64,000 nucleotides of DNA from Lachnospiraceae bacterium (GTDB lineage Bacteria; Bacillota; Clostridia; Lachnospirales; Lachnospiraceae). The notes under the pieces were generated by a model, which did no database searches, was not told the DNA's origin, and was given only the letters and a program-made list of their open reading frames with translations. A program made the translations under genes and the position numbers. The DNA is taken from NCBI GenBank assembly GCA_017394885.1, contig JAFPWO010000010.1, forward strand, positions 62,001 through 126,000. Direction: 5' to 3'. Of this stretch, positions 15,301 through 24,314 are shown piece after piece (position 1 is the first letter of the stretch; every line of letters starts with the position of its first letter).

Positions 15301-16227
15301 ATGAAATACTGTATCGCCTGCGGCAAGGCCATTGTCGATGAAACTGCCAGATTTTGTCCCAACTGCGGACACGCGATTTATACCGCGCAGGAGATCGTGA
15401 CCGGCAATACGCTGTCCTTTCTGAATACGGACGATATTCCGTACGTCGAGCCGACTGTGATCGCCGAGCCGGAGGACGTGGATGAAGGCTACCGGATCGT
15501 CCTGGTCTCCCGCGGCAGCTGCTCCCTCAAGACCGCGCGGGAAGTCATCGCCGACCTGCTGGGCTATTCGGTCTCTACCGTCACGGCCCTGATGGATGAA
15601 ATGCCGGTGGAACTGGCCGATGAGCTGAACGAACGGCAGGCGCTCGTCCTCGCGCAGGCGCTGGCCGAATACGGCATGGAAGTGACCGTGGTCGACGAAA
15701 ACAACCGCTATGTGAATATGAATACCCGGGCCGGCAGCTCGGTCTTCTCCGGCACCGGCGAGCTGACCGCCGCCGCGCTGGCGATCCTGGGGACGCTTAC
15801 GGCCGCCAACCGGGTGCATCGCTACCGCAAGTATTCGCGGCCGAGCCTGCTGGATATTCTTTTCCGCCCGTCCTACAAGGTCCGACCGCCCAAGCACGTG
15901 CGCCGCAAGGTCGTGCGGGAGCCGGAATCGCTTCGGCGCATCTCCGTGAAAAAGACGCCGATCAGCACCGGGATCCCGGCGGCGAGGAAGCCGCAGCCGG
16001 CCCGTTCCACTCATCAGCCTCCGAAATCGTCGGCGCGTCCGGCTTCGGGCGGCGCCGGAAAACCGGCCCCTGGAAGCTCCGGGCATCAGGCTCCGAAATC
16101 CGCCGGCAGAACGGCTCCGTCCGGCGGTCAGAAAGGACCGGGCAGCGGCCGCGGCGGCCAGAACAACGCGCCGAAAGGACGCTCCGGCTCCCAGCCGGGC
16201 GGCGGACAGCCGGGCGGAAAGCGCTAA
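15301..16227 (+). CDS. Zinc-ribbon protein with L7/L12-C-like domain and basic tail
   Basis: Protein of 308 aa, not a named family. The N-terminal zinc ribbon has two CxxC pairs (CIACG at residue 4, CPNCG at 17). Residues about 62-135 (GYRIVLVSRGS to GMEVTVVDE) look like the C-terminal domain of ribosomal protein L7/L12: a strand-helix-helix-strand-helix-strand order with a beta-hairpin-like end. From about 175 the sequence becomes basic, and from about 220 it is a disordered tail rich in Gly, Pro, Lys and Ser with short repeats. The start has CGGAGG 7 nt upstream. It is monocistronic between terminators. RNA or ribosome association is possible but unproven. Confidence 0.7.
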   Translation: MKYCIACGKAIVDETARFCPNCGHAIYTAQEIVTGNTLSFLNTDDIPYVEPTVIAEPEDVDEGYRIVLVSRGSCSLKTAREVIADLLGYSVSTVTALMDEMPVELADELNERQALVLAQALAEYGMEVTVVDENNRYVNMNTRAGSSVFSGTGELTAAALAILGTLTAANRVHRYRKYSRPSLLDILFRPSYKVRPPKHVRRKVVREPESLRRISVKKTPISTGIPAARKPQPARSTHQPPKSSARPASGGAGKPAPGSSGHQAPKSAGRTAPSGGQKGPGSGRGGQNNAPKGRSGSQPGGGQPGGKR

Positions 16228-16233
16228 AAACAC

Positions 16234-16280
16234 AAAGAGGCCGGGACCAGCCAGCGGGCGGTCCCGGTCCTCTTTTTCTT
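16234..16280 (+). terminator. Terminator after the zinc-ribbon gene
   Basis: AAAGAGGCCGGGACC pairs with GGTCCCGGTCCTCTTT (one mismatch), then a T-run. Confidence 0.88.
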
Positions 16281-16322
16281 TCACGGAAGTGCTCTTCCGC
16301 TCCCGAAAGTCCGAAGCTTTTC

Positions 16323-16351
16323 TTGTAAAAGGCGGCTGCTTATGCTATGAT
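16323..16351 (+). promoter_or_regulatory. Promoter of tdh-kbl
   Basis: TTGTAA, 17-nt spacer, TATGAT, with a leader of about 67 nt before tdh. Confidence 0.65.
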
Positions 16352-16424
16352 AAGGGCAGTTCGCGGCAGCCATCTTTCGCTGCCGCCGGAGCGTGAGGTA
16401 TCAATTCATAACACGGAGGCTTTC

Positions 16425-17480
16425 ATGAGCGAAGGTACGATGTATGCGCTTGTCAAAGAGCGCGCAGAGCGGGGACTCACATTACTGCGCGTCCCTATTC
16501 CTGAAGTCGGCCCGAATGACGTTAAGATCAAGATCCACAAGACCTCGATCTGCGGGACCGATCTTCACATTTACAACTGGGACGAGTGGTCTCAGAAGAC
16601 CATCAGACCCGGCACCACGATCGGCCACGAATACTGCGGCGAGATCGTGGAGATGGGGGAAGCGGTAGAAGGCTTTGAGATCGGCCAGATCGTGACCGGC
16701 GAAGGGCATATCACCTGCGGACGCTGCCGCAACTGCCGGGAAGGCAGAAAGCACCTGTGCCGCAACGCGATCGGCGTCGGCGTGAACCGCAACGGTGCGT
16801 TCGCGGAATATCTGGTCATCCCGAAGGAAAACGTGGTCCCGGTCACCATCACGGATACGATCACCGAAGATATGGTTTCCTCTTTCGATCCGCTGGGCAA
16901 TGCGGTGCACACTGCGCTGACCTACGATATGGTCGGCGAGGACGTGCTGATCACCGGCTGCGGCGCCATCGGCATGATGGCGGCGGCCATCGCGCACCAC
17001 GTCGGCGCCAGACGCGTCGTGATCACGGACGTGAACGACTACCGGCTGAACCTCTGCAAGGAGATCACGCCGAGTGTCTACACCGTAAACGTCTCGCGGG
17101 AGAACCTGGCGGACGCCGCGAAACGCATCGGCCTGCGCGAAGGCTTTGACGTCGGGCTCGAGATGAGCGGCAACGGCCCGGCTTTCGCTTCCATGATCGA
17201 CAATATGAATAACGGCGGCAACATCGCCGTGCTGGGCATCCACGCGAAGCCCCCGCAGGTCGACTGGCAGAAGATCGTCTGGAACGGGCTGACCATCCGC
17301 GGCATCTACGGCCGCAAGGTCTTCGATACCTGGGACAAGATGATCTACATGCTGCAGAGCGGCCTGGACGTGCGCAAGGTGCAGACGCATCACTTCGATT
17401 TCCGCGACTTTGAGAAGGGCTTTGCCGTCATGAATACCGGCGAATCCGGGAAAGTCGTTTTAGACTGGACAACGATATAA
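16425..17480 (+). CDS. tdh: L-threonine 3-dehydrogenase
   Basis: Zinc-dependent medium-chain dehydrogenase of 351 aa that oxidises L-threonine to 2-amino-3-oxobutyrate with NAD+. The catalytic zinc site is [14 protein letters not shown] (about residues 43-56) and GHEYCGE. The structural zinc loop has four cysteines, [15 protein letters not shown]. The Rossmann motif is [13 protein letters not shown]. The start is fixed by CGGAGG at 16414. Kbl follows after 10 nt, and together they degrade threonine to glycine and acetyl-CoA. The amino acid pattern in the 40-60 region is of the threonine rather than the sorbitol dehydrogenase type, and the neighbour makes the assignment firm. Confidence 0.95.
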   Translation: MSEGTMYALVKERAERGLTLLRVPIPEVGPNDVKIKIHKTSICGTDLHIYNWDEWSQKTIRPGTTIGHEYCGEIVEMGEAVEGFEIGQIVTGEGHITCGRCRNCREGRKHLCRNAIGVGVNRNGAFAEYLVIPKENVVPVTITDTITEDMVSSFDPLGNAVHTALTYDMVGEDVLITGCGAIGMMAAAIAHHVGARRVVITDVNDYRLNLCKEITPSVYTVNVSRENLADAAKRIGLREGFDVGLEMSGNGPAFASMIDNMNNGGNIAVLGIHAKPPQVDWQKIVWNGLTIRGIYGRKVFDTWDKMIYMLQSGLDVRKVQTHHFDFRDFEKGFAVMNTGESGKVVLDWTTI

Positions 17481-17490
17481 GGAGAATGCC

Positions 17491-18672
17491 ATGAAATCAG
17501 CTTATCAGTATTTTACAAAGACGCTTGACGAACTGAAGGCCGACGGCCTGTACAAGAACGAGCGGATCATCACGACGCCGCAGCGCGCCCACATCGATAC
17601 GACCGCGCGACCGAACGTGATCAATATGTGCGCGAACAACTATCTGGGGCTCGCGGATTCGCAGCGCTTGATCGAAGCGGCCAAAGCCAGCTATGACAAG
17701 TGGGGCTATGGCTGCAGCTCCGTGCGCTTCATCTGCGGTACGCAGCAGATCCACAAGGATCTGGAGAAAAAGATCAGCGAGTTTCTGGAGACGGATGATA
17801 CCATCCTCTACTCTTCCTGCTTCGACGCGAACGGCGGCCTGTTCGAGACCCTGCTCGGCGAGGAGGACGTGATCATCTCCGATGAACTGAACCACGCTTC
17901 GATCATCGACGGCGTGCGCCTGTGCAAGGCGAAGCGCATGCGGTATAAGAACAACAACATGGACGAGCTGAAGGCCTGTCTGGAAGCCGCGAAAGACGCA
18001 CGGATCAAGCTGATAGCGACCGACGGCGTCTTCTCCATGGACGGCATCATCGCGAACCTGAAGGGCATCTGTGATCTGGCAGACGAATACGACGCGCTGG
18101 TCATGGTGGACGATTCCCACGCCATCGGCTTCATGGGTGAGCACGGCAAGGGCACGCCCGAGGCCTGCGGCGTGATGGGCCGGGTTGACATCATCACCGG
18201 CACGCTCGGCAAGGCGCTCGGCGGGGCCTCCGGCGGCTACACCAGCGGCCGCCAGGAGATCATCGACATGCTGCGCCAGAAGAGCCGCCCGTACCTCTTC
18301 TCCAACACACTGGCGCCGGCCATCGCGGCCACAGCCTACGAGACCTTCTGCATGCTGCAGGAAAGCACCGCGCTGCGCGATAAGGTCCATGAAAACACCG
18401 CCTACTTCCGCGCGAAGATCAAGGAGGTCGGGCTGGATATCATCGAGAGCACGCACCCGATCGTCCCGATCATGTTCTATGACGCGCACGTGGCCGGGAA
18501 AGTCGCCGAGCTGATGCTGCAGAAGGGCATCTACGTGACCAGCTTCGTGTACCCGGTGGTGCCGAAGGGCAAAGCCCGCATCCGCGTCCAGATCTCCGCC
18601 GCCATGACGAAGGACGACCTGGACTACGTGGTCAAGTGCTTCAGGGAATGCAAGGAAGAGCTGGGGATCTGA
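17491..18672 (+). CDS. kbl: Glycine C-acetyltransferase (2-amino-3-ketobutyrate CoA ligase)
   Basis: PLP enzyme of 393 aa of the alpha-oxoamine synthase family, cleaving 2-amino-3-oxobutyrate with CoA to glycine and acetyl-CoA. The PLP lysine lies in [15 protein letters not shown] (about residue 241), and the aspartate that holds the pyridine nitrogen in [13 protein letters not shown] (about residues 206-218). Preceded by AAGGAG, it is the second gene of the tdh-kbl operon; the unstable intermediate is expected to pass directly between the two enzymes. Length and motifs are standard for the family. Confidence 0.95.
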   Translation: MKSAYQYFTKTLDELKADGLYKNERIITTPQRAHIDTTARPNVINMCANNYLGLADSQRLIEAAKASYDKWGYGCSSVRFICGTQQIHKDLEKKISEFLETDDTILYSSCFDANGGLFETLLGEEDVIISDELNHASIIDGVRLCKAKRMRYKNNNMDELKACLEAAKDARIKLIATDGVFSMDGIIANLKGICDLADEYDALVMVDDSHAIGFMGEHGKGTPEACGVMGRVDIITGTLGKALGGASGGYTSGRQEIIDMLRQKSRPYLFSNTLAPAIAATAYETFCMLQESTALRDKVHENTAYFRAKIKEVGLDIIESTHPIVPIMFYDAHVAGKVAELMLQKGIYVTSFVYPVVPKGKARIRVQISAAMTKDDLDYVVKCFRECKEELGI

Positions 18673-18753
18673 TTTCCGAAAAGGATAATTTTGTCCTCTG
18701 CTGTACACTGACAGGTGACATTTTCCCAACTTAGCAAAATCAAAACGAAGACA

Positions 18754-18800
18754 CAAAAAAACGCCTCCTTCGGAAACGATTCCCGAGGGAGGTGTTTTCA
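18754..18800. terminator. Terminator shared by kbl and the CAP protein gene
   Basis: CGCCTCCTTCGG pairs with CCGAGGGAGGTG. The T-run is longer on the minus strand, so it mainly ends the leftward CAP gene. Confidence 0.8.
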
Positions 18801-18828
18801 TCCGGGGCCAAGTAAGACCGGCCTTTTC

Positions 18829-20796
18829 TTATTCTACGGTCAGAGTAACCGCTTTCGTGTATACACTGCCTGCACTGTTGCTTACTTTGCAGCGGTACAG
18901 ATATCCGTTGTGACGGGAAGCCGCCGTCAGGGTATAATTCGCTGTTTGTCCGGAAGCGGCGGTCACCGCTTTCCAGGAATCACTGCCGGGTGTGCGGTAA
19001 TACCACTGATAAGTCAATCCGTTTCCAGCGGCTTCTACCGTAAAGCTCACTTTTTTGCCTGCTTTGACTGTCTGATCTTTCGGCTGCGCAGTAACAGCCG
19101 GTTTTACATGCAGCGTCACGATCTTACTGTACACTGTACCGGCATCATTGGACACCTTGCATCGATACTGATACCCGTCGTGTCTGGCTTCTGCCGTCAG
19201 CGAATACGCTGCCGTTTTACCGGACGCTGCGGAGATCGCCGACCATGCTCCGTCTGTCGATTTCCGGAACTGCCATTGATACTTTATATTTTTTCCGGCC
19301 GCTGTGACCGTGAACGCCGCCGTCTTGCCCACACTGACGGTCGTATCTGCCGGTTGGGCAGTAATAGCCGGCTTTACATGCAGGGTCACGGTTTTGCTGT
19401 ATACCGTACCGGCAGCGTTGCTCACTTTGCACCGATACTGATACCCGTTGTGTCTGGCTTCCGCTGTCAGCGAATACGCGGCCGTTTTGCCGGAGGCGGC
19501 GGAGATCGCCGACCAAGATTCGTCTGATGACTTCCGGAACTGCCACTGATAGCTCAGATTATTGCCGTTTGCCATGACCGTGAACGCTGCCGTTTTCCCT
19601 ACGCTGACCGTCACGTCCGCCGGCTGGGAGGTGATGGCCGGTTTTACACGCAGGGTCACGATATTGCTGTATACGGTACCGCCATGATTCGTTATCTTAC
19701 AGCGATACTGATACCCGTCATGTCTGGCTTGCGCCGTCAGTGAATAGGTCTCTGTTTTACCGGATTCGGCAGAGATATTTGTCCATGATCCGTCTGCCGA
19801 TTTCCGGTACTGCCACTGGTAGCTCAGATCCTTCCCGTCTGCCGCAACCGAAAAAGAAGCTTTCCCGCCCGCGCTGACCGTCTTATTTTTCGGTTGCTCT
19901 GTAATGACCGGATTGGGAGGGACTACTTTAAAAGTAAACCAGCACAGATCGGTAGCTGATGCGGAAGAGTATTTGGAACGCAGTGTGATTGTGACAGTTC
20001 CGGGGCCCACCGCTTTCAGTACTCCGTTTGAGGATATCGTTGCCACCGATGTATCCGAACTGGAATAGGTTAAGGACTTATAATAGAGTTTCGCATACAC
20101 GGAACCACAGGAACTGTAATGACTGAAGTAGTTGACCCGGATCTCCTGCCCTTCCGCTTCTTCCGTTCCCATCTCGACCGTATTTACAAAATAGTCAAAG
20201 ATCGTGGGGATCGTTCCATCCTCCAGAAATTCATCCAGGATACGGATTTTCGGATAAACCGTACCGTCGGTATAAGACGAAGCCTTGGCCTCTGTCTCAA
20301 GATCGCCGGCAAAAAGCTGGCACCAGCACCAATTCCCTTCCGAGTACACCGCACCGATCCCGATCGATTTCCAGTCCGCGTCCAGCATGTTTTCCCGATG
20401 ACCCTGAGATCCCATCCATGCTTCAACGACCGTCTTGGAATTCAGAGCCCCGATAGCAATATTCTCACCGTGAGCCCGGTCAGAAACCGTGAAGCAGCTT
20501 TCATTGGAAGGTCTTGTGTGATCGAATAAAACCGCCAGTTCCGCCGCGCGCTGCATCGCCGCTTCCAGAAGTTCCTGGTCCATTTTCAGTTCTTTCACAC
20601 CGGCGGCCTTCCTCTCCGCATTGACATTCTCCAGCACTTCAAACGCAGCCGTATAATTATTTTCGACTACGATCTTAACAGTCTGATACAGCGATTCATC
20701 CTCGGCACGGACCGGAGTTTTTGTAAAAACGGCACAAAGCATGAATACTGCCAGAAAAGCAGTGATCAGAAATGAAGGTTTCAGATAACGTTTCAT
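18829..20796 (-). CDS. Secreted CAP-domain protein with four Ig-like repeats
   Basis: Protein of 655 aa. The signal peptide (about 1-31) ends near VRAED. The CAP/SCP domain (about 50-165) carries the cavity residues His93 (FDHTRP), Glu111 (HGEN) and His133 (GHREN). A Big_2-like segment follows (about 235-275). The C-terminus is four tandem Ig-like repeats of exactly 90 aa each (296-385, 386-475, 476-565, 566-655), each with a YQW/YRCK pattern. Start at 20796 after AAGGAG; a longer upstream reading lacks a signal. No sortase motif or membrane anchor is seen, so it is exported and free or held by the wall. CAP proteins bind lipids or ligands; the exact role is unknown. Confidence 0.88.
   Translation of the reverse strand: MKRYLKPSFLITAFLAVFMLCAVFTKTPVRAEDESLYQTVKIVVENNYTAAFEVLENVNAERKAAGVKELKMDQELLEAAMQRAAELAVLFDHTRPSNESCFTVSDRAHGENIAIGALNSKTVVEAWMGSQGHRENMLDADWKSIGIGAVYSEGNWCWCQLFAGDLETEAKASSYTDGTVYPKIRILDEFLEDGTIPTIFDYFVNTVEMGTEEAEGQEIRVNYFSHYSSCGSVYAKLYYKSLTYSSSDTSVATISSNGVLKAVGPGTVTITLRSKYSSASATDLCWFTFKVVPPNPVITEQPKNKTVSAGGKASFSVAADGKDLSYQWQYRKSADGSWTNISAESGKTETYSLTAQARHDGYQYRCKITNHGGTVYSNIVTLRVKPAITSQPADVTVSVGKTAAFTVMANGNNLSYQWQFRKSSDESWSAISAASGKTAAYSLTAEARHNGYQYRCKVSNAAGTVYSKTVTLHVKPAITAQPADTTVSVGKTAAFTVTAAGKNIKYQWQFRKSTDGAWSAISAASGKTAAYSLTAEARHDGYQYRCKVSNDAGTVYSKIVTLHVKPAVTAQPKDQTVKAGKKVSFTVEAAGNGLTYQWYYRTPGSDSWKAVTAASGQTANYTLTAASRHNGYLYRCKVSNSAGSVYTKAVTLTVE
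18832..19911 (-). repeat. Four tandem 270-bp repeats coding Ig-like domains
   Basis: Four consecutive 270-bp units (90 codons). Units 2 and 3 are the most alike in protein sequence, so they may be a recent duplication, and the array is a likely site of copy-number change. Confidence 0.85.
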
Positions 20797-20843
20797 TTTC
20801 GCTCCTTGAACAGTAAAAGATTTTCGAAAAACACGTCCGGAAA

Positions 20844-20872
20844 AGTATACCACTGCGCTCTTGTCTTGTCAA
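20844..20872 (-). promoter_or_regulatory. Promoter of the CAP protein gene
   Basis: Minus strand TTGACA, 17-nt spacer, TATACT, about 40 nt before the start codon. Confidence 0.8.
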
Positions 20873-20932
20873 TGAAGGAGGACAGGAACGGCGGCTGTCC
20901 GTAAGCTTATCTTCCAAAAAGATAACTGAGTG

Positions 20933-20961
20933 TTGAAATAGTTTGTATCGGATGTTATACT
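20933..20961 (+). promoter_or_regulatory. Promoter of purB-purA
   Basis: TTGAAA, 17-nt spacer, TATACT. Confidence 0.7.
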
Positions 20962-20973
20962 TCTTCTGTCTTA

Positions 20974-20996
20974 AAAAGAGCGGGGACCGCTCTTTT
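20974..20996 (+). other. Hairpin at the 5' end of the purB transcript
   Basis: AAAAGAGCGG-GGA-CCGCTCTTTT, 10-bp stem beginning about 6-7 nt after the predicted transcription start. It ends in only four T and may protect the mRNA 5' end or act as a weak attenuator. No purine riboswitch is visible. Confidence 0.55.
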
Positions 20997-21030
20997 ACCT
21001 GTATGAAAAGACCGTCAAAGGAGTTCTCTC

Positions 21031-22461
21031 ATGCCCCGTGATTCTTATGTAAGCCCGCTCTCCGGCCGCTACGCGAGCTGCGAGATGCAGCACCTTTTTT
21101 CCCAGGAGAAGAAATTCCGCACCTGGCGTCGGCTTTGGGTCGCGCTGGCTGAGGCGGAAAAAGAACTGGGACTGGCGATCAGCGAAGAACAGATCGAGGA
21201 ATTAAAGGCGCATCAGGACGATATCAATTATGAAGAGGCGGAGGCCCGGGAGCGGATCGTCCGCCACGACGTGATGAGCCACGTTTACGCCTACGGCCTG
21301 CAGTGCCCGAAGGCCGCCGGGATCATCCACCTCGGCGCGACCTCCTGCTACGTGGGCGACAACACGGACCTGATCATCCTGCGGGAGGGTCTCCTGCTTC
21401 TGCGCGGCAAACTCCTCGGCGTGATCGCCAATCTCGCGGGCTTTGCCGAAAAGTATAAAGATCTGCCGACCCTGGGCTTTACCCATTTTCAGGCAGCGCA
21501 GCCGATCACCGTCGGCAAGCGCGCGACGCTCTGGATGCAGGACCTGGTCAGTGACCTGTCCGATCTTGAATATGTGCTTTCTTCGCTGCGGCTGCTCGGC
21601 TCCAAAGGGACGACCGGCACGCAGGCCTCTTTCCTGGAGCTCTTCGAGGGAGATCACGAAAAGTGTGAGAAGCTGGACGAATTGATCGCGGAAAAGATGG
21701 ACTTTCCCGGCTGCTATCCGGTTTCCGGGCAGACCTATTCCCGCAAGGTGGACAGCCGCGTGCTGAACGTGCTCGCGGGGATCGCGCAGTCAGCCCATAA
21801 GTTCAGCAACGACCTGCGCCTTCTGCAGCACTTAAAAGAGCTGGAGGAGCCCTTCGAAAAGAACCAGATCGGCTCTTCGGCCATGGCCTACAAGCGTAAT
21901 CCGATGCGCTCGGAGCGCATGGCGGCGCTGGCCAATTATATCATGAGCGAGGCCATGAACCCACAGCTGACCGCCGCGACCCAGTGGTTCGAGCGCACGC
22001 TGGACGATTCCGCCAACCGCCGGCTCGCCTTAAGCGAATCCTTCCTGGCTGCCGACGGGCTGCTGGATCTGTTCCGGAACGTGACCGCCGGCCTCGTGGT
22101 CTATCCGCAGGTCATCCGGACACATCTGGAAGCCGAGCTGCCCTTTATGGCCAGCGAGAATATCCTGATGGACGCCGTCAAGCGCGGCGGGAACCGGCAG
22201 GAGCTGCATGAAAAGATCCGCGTCCACTCGATGGAGGCAGCCCGGCAGGTCAAAGAGTTCGGAAAACCCAACGATCTGCTGGAACGCATCGCGCAGGATC
22301 CGGCGTTCGGACTGGAAGCCGCGGACCTGCAGAAAGCGACGGATCCGGCGCTCTACGTCGGCCGCGCGCCGCAGCAGACCGAAAACTATCTGAATAAAGT
22401 CATCCGCCCTCTGCTGGCAGCGAACCCGGCTGCGGCAGGCGAAGCGGAGATCACCGTTTAG
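21031..22461 (+). CDS. purB: Adenylosuccinate lyase
   Basis: Protein of 476 aa of the fumarase/aspartase superfamily. It releases fumarate from SAICAR and from adenylosuccinate, two steps of purine nucleotide synthesis. The signature loop GSSAMAYKRNPMRSERM (about residues 288-304) is complete, and the TSCYVGDNTD and GTTGTQASF active-site segments are present. The N-terminal reading (PLSGRYAS) matches the form common in Clostridia. AAAGGAG precedes the start. purA follows after 50 nt, forming a two-gene AMP-synthesis operon with a terminator behind it. Confidence 0.96.
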   Translation: MPRDSYVSPLSGRYASCEMQHLFSQEKKFRTWRRLWVALAEAEKELGLAISEEQIEELKAHQDDINYEEAEARERIVRHDVMSHVYAYGLQCPKAAGIIHLGATSCYVGDNTDLIILREGLLLLRGKLLGVIANLAGFAEKYKDLPTLGFTHFQAAQPITVGKRATLWMQDLVSDLSDLEYVLSSLRLLGSKGTTGTQASFLELFEGDHEKCEKLDELIAEKMDFPGCYPVSGQTYSRKVDSRVLNVLAGIAQSAHKFSNDLRLLQHLKELEEPFEKNQIGSSAMAYKRNPMRSERMAALANYIMSEAMNPQLTAATQWFERTLDDSANRRLALSESFLAADGLLDLFRNVTAGLVVYPQVIRTHLEAELPFMASENILMDAVKRGGNRQELHEKIRVHSMEAARQVKEFGKPNDLLERIAQDPAFGLEAADLQKATDPALYVGRAPQQTENYLNKVIRPLLAANPAAAGEAEITV

Positions 22462-22511
22462 TGAGACAGCCGGGGTCTGATACCAAGCTGTCACAAAAAG
22501 GAGGAAGATCT

Positions 22512-23801
22512 ATGATCAAAGCAGTCGTCGGCGCCAACTGGGGCGATGAAGGCAAAGGCAAAATCACGGATATGCTGGCCGCGGAAAGCGACATCGTCAT
22601 CCGTTTCCAGGGCGGCAGCAACGCCGGTCATACCATCAAAAATCATTACGGGAAGTTCGCCCTGCACATGCTGCCCTCGGGGGTGTTCTACGATCACACC
22701 GTCAACATCATCGGCAACGGCACGGCGCTCAATATCCCGAAGCTGATTGCCGAGATCAAAAGCCTGACCGATCAGGGCGTGCCCGCGCCGCACCTTCTGG
22801 TCTCTGACCGGGCGCACGTGGTCATGCCCTATCATATCCTGCTGGACAGCTACGAAGAGGCGCGCCTGGCCGGCCGTTCCTTCGGCTCCACGCAGTCCGG
22901 GATCGCGCCGACCTATTCGGACAAATATGCCAAGATCGGCTGGCAGGTCAGCCAGCTCTTCATGGAGGAAGACGCGTTAAAGGAAAAGATCGCAAACATC
23001 TGCGCCATCAAAAACGTGCTGCTGCGCGAGCTTTACCATAAGCCGGAGCTGGATCCCGGCGAGCTGCTTGAAACGGTGAAATCTTACGCGGAAATGATCC
23101 GCCCGTACTGCTGTAACACCGCGGTCTATCTGCACAAGGCGCTCGCGGAGGGAAAGACCGTCCTCCTCGAAGGGCAGCTCGGCTCCATGAAGGATATCGA
23201 TCACGGGATCTATCCGATGGTCACCTCCAGCCCGACGCTTGCCGGGTACGGCGCCATCGGCGCGGGCGTCCCGCCTTATATGATCAAAGACGTGATCACC
23301 GTGGTGAAGGCCTACTCTTCTGCCGTCGGCGCCGGCGCTTTCGTGAGCGAGATCTTCGGCGGCGAAGCGCAGGAGCTCCGGGACCGCGGCGGGGACGGCG
23401 GCGAATACGGCGCTACCACCGGTCGGCCGCGCCGGGTCGGCTGGTTCGACGCGGTGGCGACCCGCTACGGCTGCCTGCTGCAGGGCACGACCGAGGTCGC
23501 GCTGACCGTGCTGGACCCGCTTGGCTATCTTCCCGAGATCCCGATCTGCACCGGGTACGAGATCGACGGCGCCATAACGAAAGACTTCCCGAATCCCGTG
23601 GATCTGGACCGCGCCAGACCGGTCCTTACGGTCCTTCCGGGCTGGCAGTGCGATATCAGCGGCATCCGCAGCTTTGAAGAACTGCCCGAGGCCGCACAGA
23701 ACTACGTCAACACCATCGAAAAAGAGATCGGCTTCCCGATCACGATCGTCACCAACGGCCCGCGCCGCGAGGACGTCATTTACCGGAAGCCGCAGTTGTA
23801 G
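22512..23801 (+). CDS. purA: Adenylosuccinate synthetase
   Basis: Protein of 429 aa, standard length. It joins IMP and aspartate with GTP to adenylosuccinate, the first step from IMP to AMP. The N-terminal P-loop block VVGANWGDEGKGK (residues about 4-16), the catalytic Asp13 and His41 regions (GGSNAGHTI) and the GATTGRPRRVGWFD block near residue 305 are clear. The start at 22512 has AAAGGAGGAAGATCT directly upstream; an earlier in-frame start at 22461 overlaps the purB end and has no site. It acts directly before PurB in the pathway, matching the gene pair. Confidence 0.96.
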   Translation: MIKAVVGANWGDEGKGKITDMLAAESDIVIRFQGGSNAGHTIKNHYGKFALHMLPSGVFYDHTVNIIGNGTALNIPKLIAEIKSLTDQGVPAPHLLVSDRAHVVMPYHILLDSYEEARLAGRSFGSTQSGIAPTYSDKYAKIGWQVSQLFMEEDALKEKIANICAIKNVLLRELYHKPELDPGELLETVKSYAEMIRPYCCNTAVYLHKALAEGKTVLLEGQLGSMKDIDHGIYPMVTSSPTLAGYGAIGAGVPPYMIKDVITVVKAYSSAVGAGAFVSEIFGGEAQELRDRGGDGGEYGATTGRPRRVGWFDAVATRYGCLLQGTTEVALTVLDPLGYLPEIPICTGYEIDGAITKDFPNPVDLDRARPVLTVLPGWQCDISGIRSFEELPEAAQNYVNTIEKEIGFPITIVTNGPRREDVIYRKPQL

Positions 23802-23821
23802 ACGATATTCCCGCTGCATAC

Positions 23822-23858
23822 AAAAAGGCCCCGCGGAGTTTCCGCGGGGCCTTTTTTT
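23822..23858. terminator. Strong terminator between purA and rplL
   Basis: AAAAAGGCCCCGCGGA-GTT-TCCGCGGGGCC-TTTTTTT; it works on both strands. On the minus strand it ends the rplJ-rplL transcript 15 nt after the rplL stop, which means rpoB is not reached from the ribosomal genes. Confidence 0.93.
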
Positions 23859-23873
23859 GAATGATCGAAGCAA

Positions 23874-24245
23874 TTACTTCAGGGTAACCTTCGCACCAGC
23901 CTTTTCCAGCTCGGCCTTCATGTTTTCGGCTTCTTCCTTGGTCGCACCGGCCTTGATCACGCCAGGCGCGGAATCCAGCATTTCCTTGACTTCCTTCAGG
24001 CCGGCGCCGGTCAGGGAACGCAGAGCCTTCAGAACGTCCATACGCTTCTCGCCGACTTCGCTCAGTTCGACGTCGAATTCGGTCTTTTCTTCAACTTCTT
24101 CCGCAGGGCCCGCAGCAGCTACCACAACACCGGCAGCGGCGGATACGCCAAACTCAGCCTCGCACGCCTGAACCAGTTCGTTCAGTTCCAGTACGGTCAG
24201 TTCCTTTAAAGCTTCAATAAATTCAGCAGTCGTTAATTTTGCCAT
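23874..24245 (-). CDS. rplL: Ribosomal protein L7/L12
   Basis: Protein of 123 aa. It forms the ribosomal stalk with L10 and recruits translation factors. The N-terminal dimerisation part (MAKLTTAEFIEALKELTVLE) is followed by an Ala/Val/Gly hinge and the C-terminal domain KRMDVLKALRSLTGAGLKEVKEMLDSAP. The start has GGAGGAAAAAATC upstream. It lies 69 nt after rplJ and is the last gene of its operon, directly followed by a terminator; in most bacteria rpoB and rpoC follow here. The next rpoB is 22.6 kb away on the same strand. Confidence 0.97.
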   Translation of the reverse strand: MAKLTTAEFIEALKELTVLELNELVQACEAEFGVSAAAGVVVAAAGPAEEVEEKTEFDVELSEVGEKRMDVLKALRSLTGAGLKEVKEMLDSAPGVIKAGATKEEAENMKAELEKAGAKVTLK

Positions 24246-24314
24246 GATTTTTTCCTCCATGTAGAATTGGTCTGGGCCTTCCGGCCCGTGACAGTCACGC
24301 TGTCAATCGGTGAT

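Noticed and set aside
17497..18801. 434-codon minus-strand reading frame over kbl
   Set aside because: Antisense shadow without ribosome site; kbl has PLP motifs in full.
18832..19911. Repeats considered as a CRISPR array
   Set aside because: The units are 270-bp in-frame coding repeats for Ig-like domains, not short repeats with unique spacers. No CRISPR array or cas gene was found anywhere in the window.
1260..23873. The 22.6-kb block as a prophage or integrative element
   Set aside because: No integrase, transposase, phage or conjugation gene, no flanking direct repeat and no change of base composition; it contains housekeeping genes (purA, purB, pyrR).
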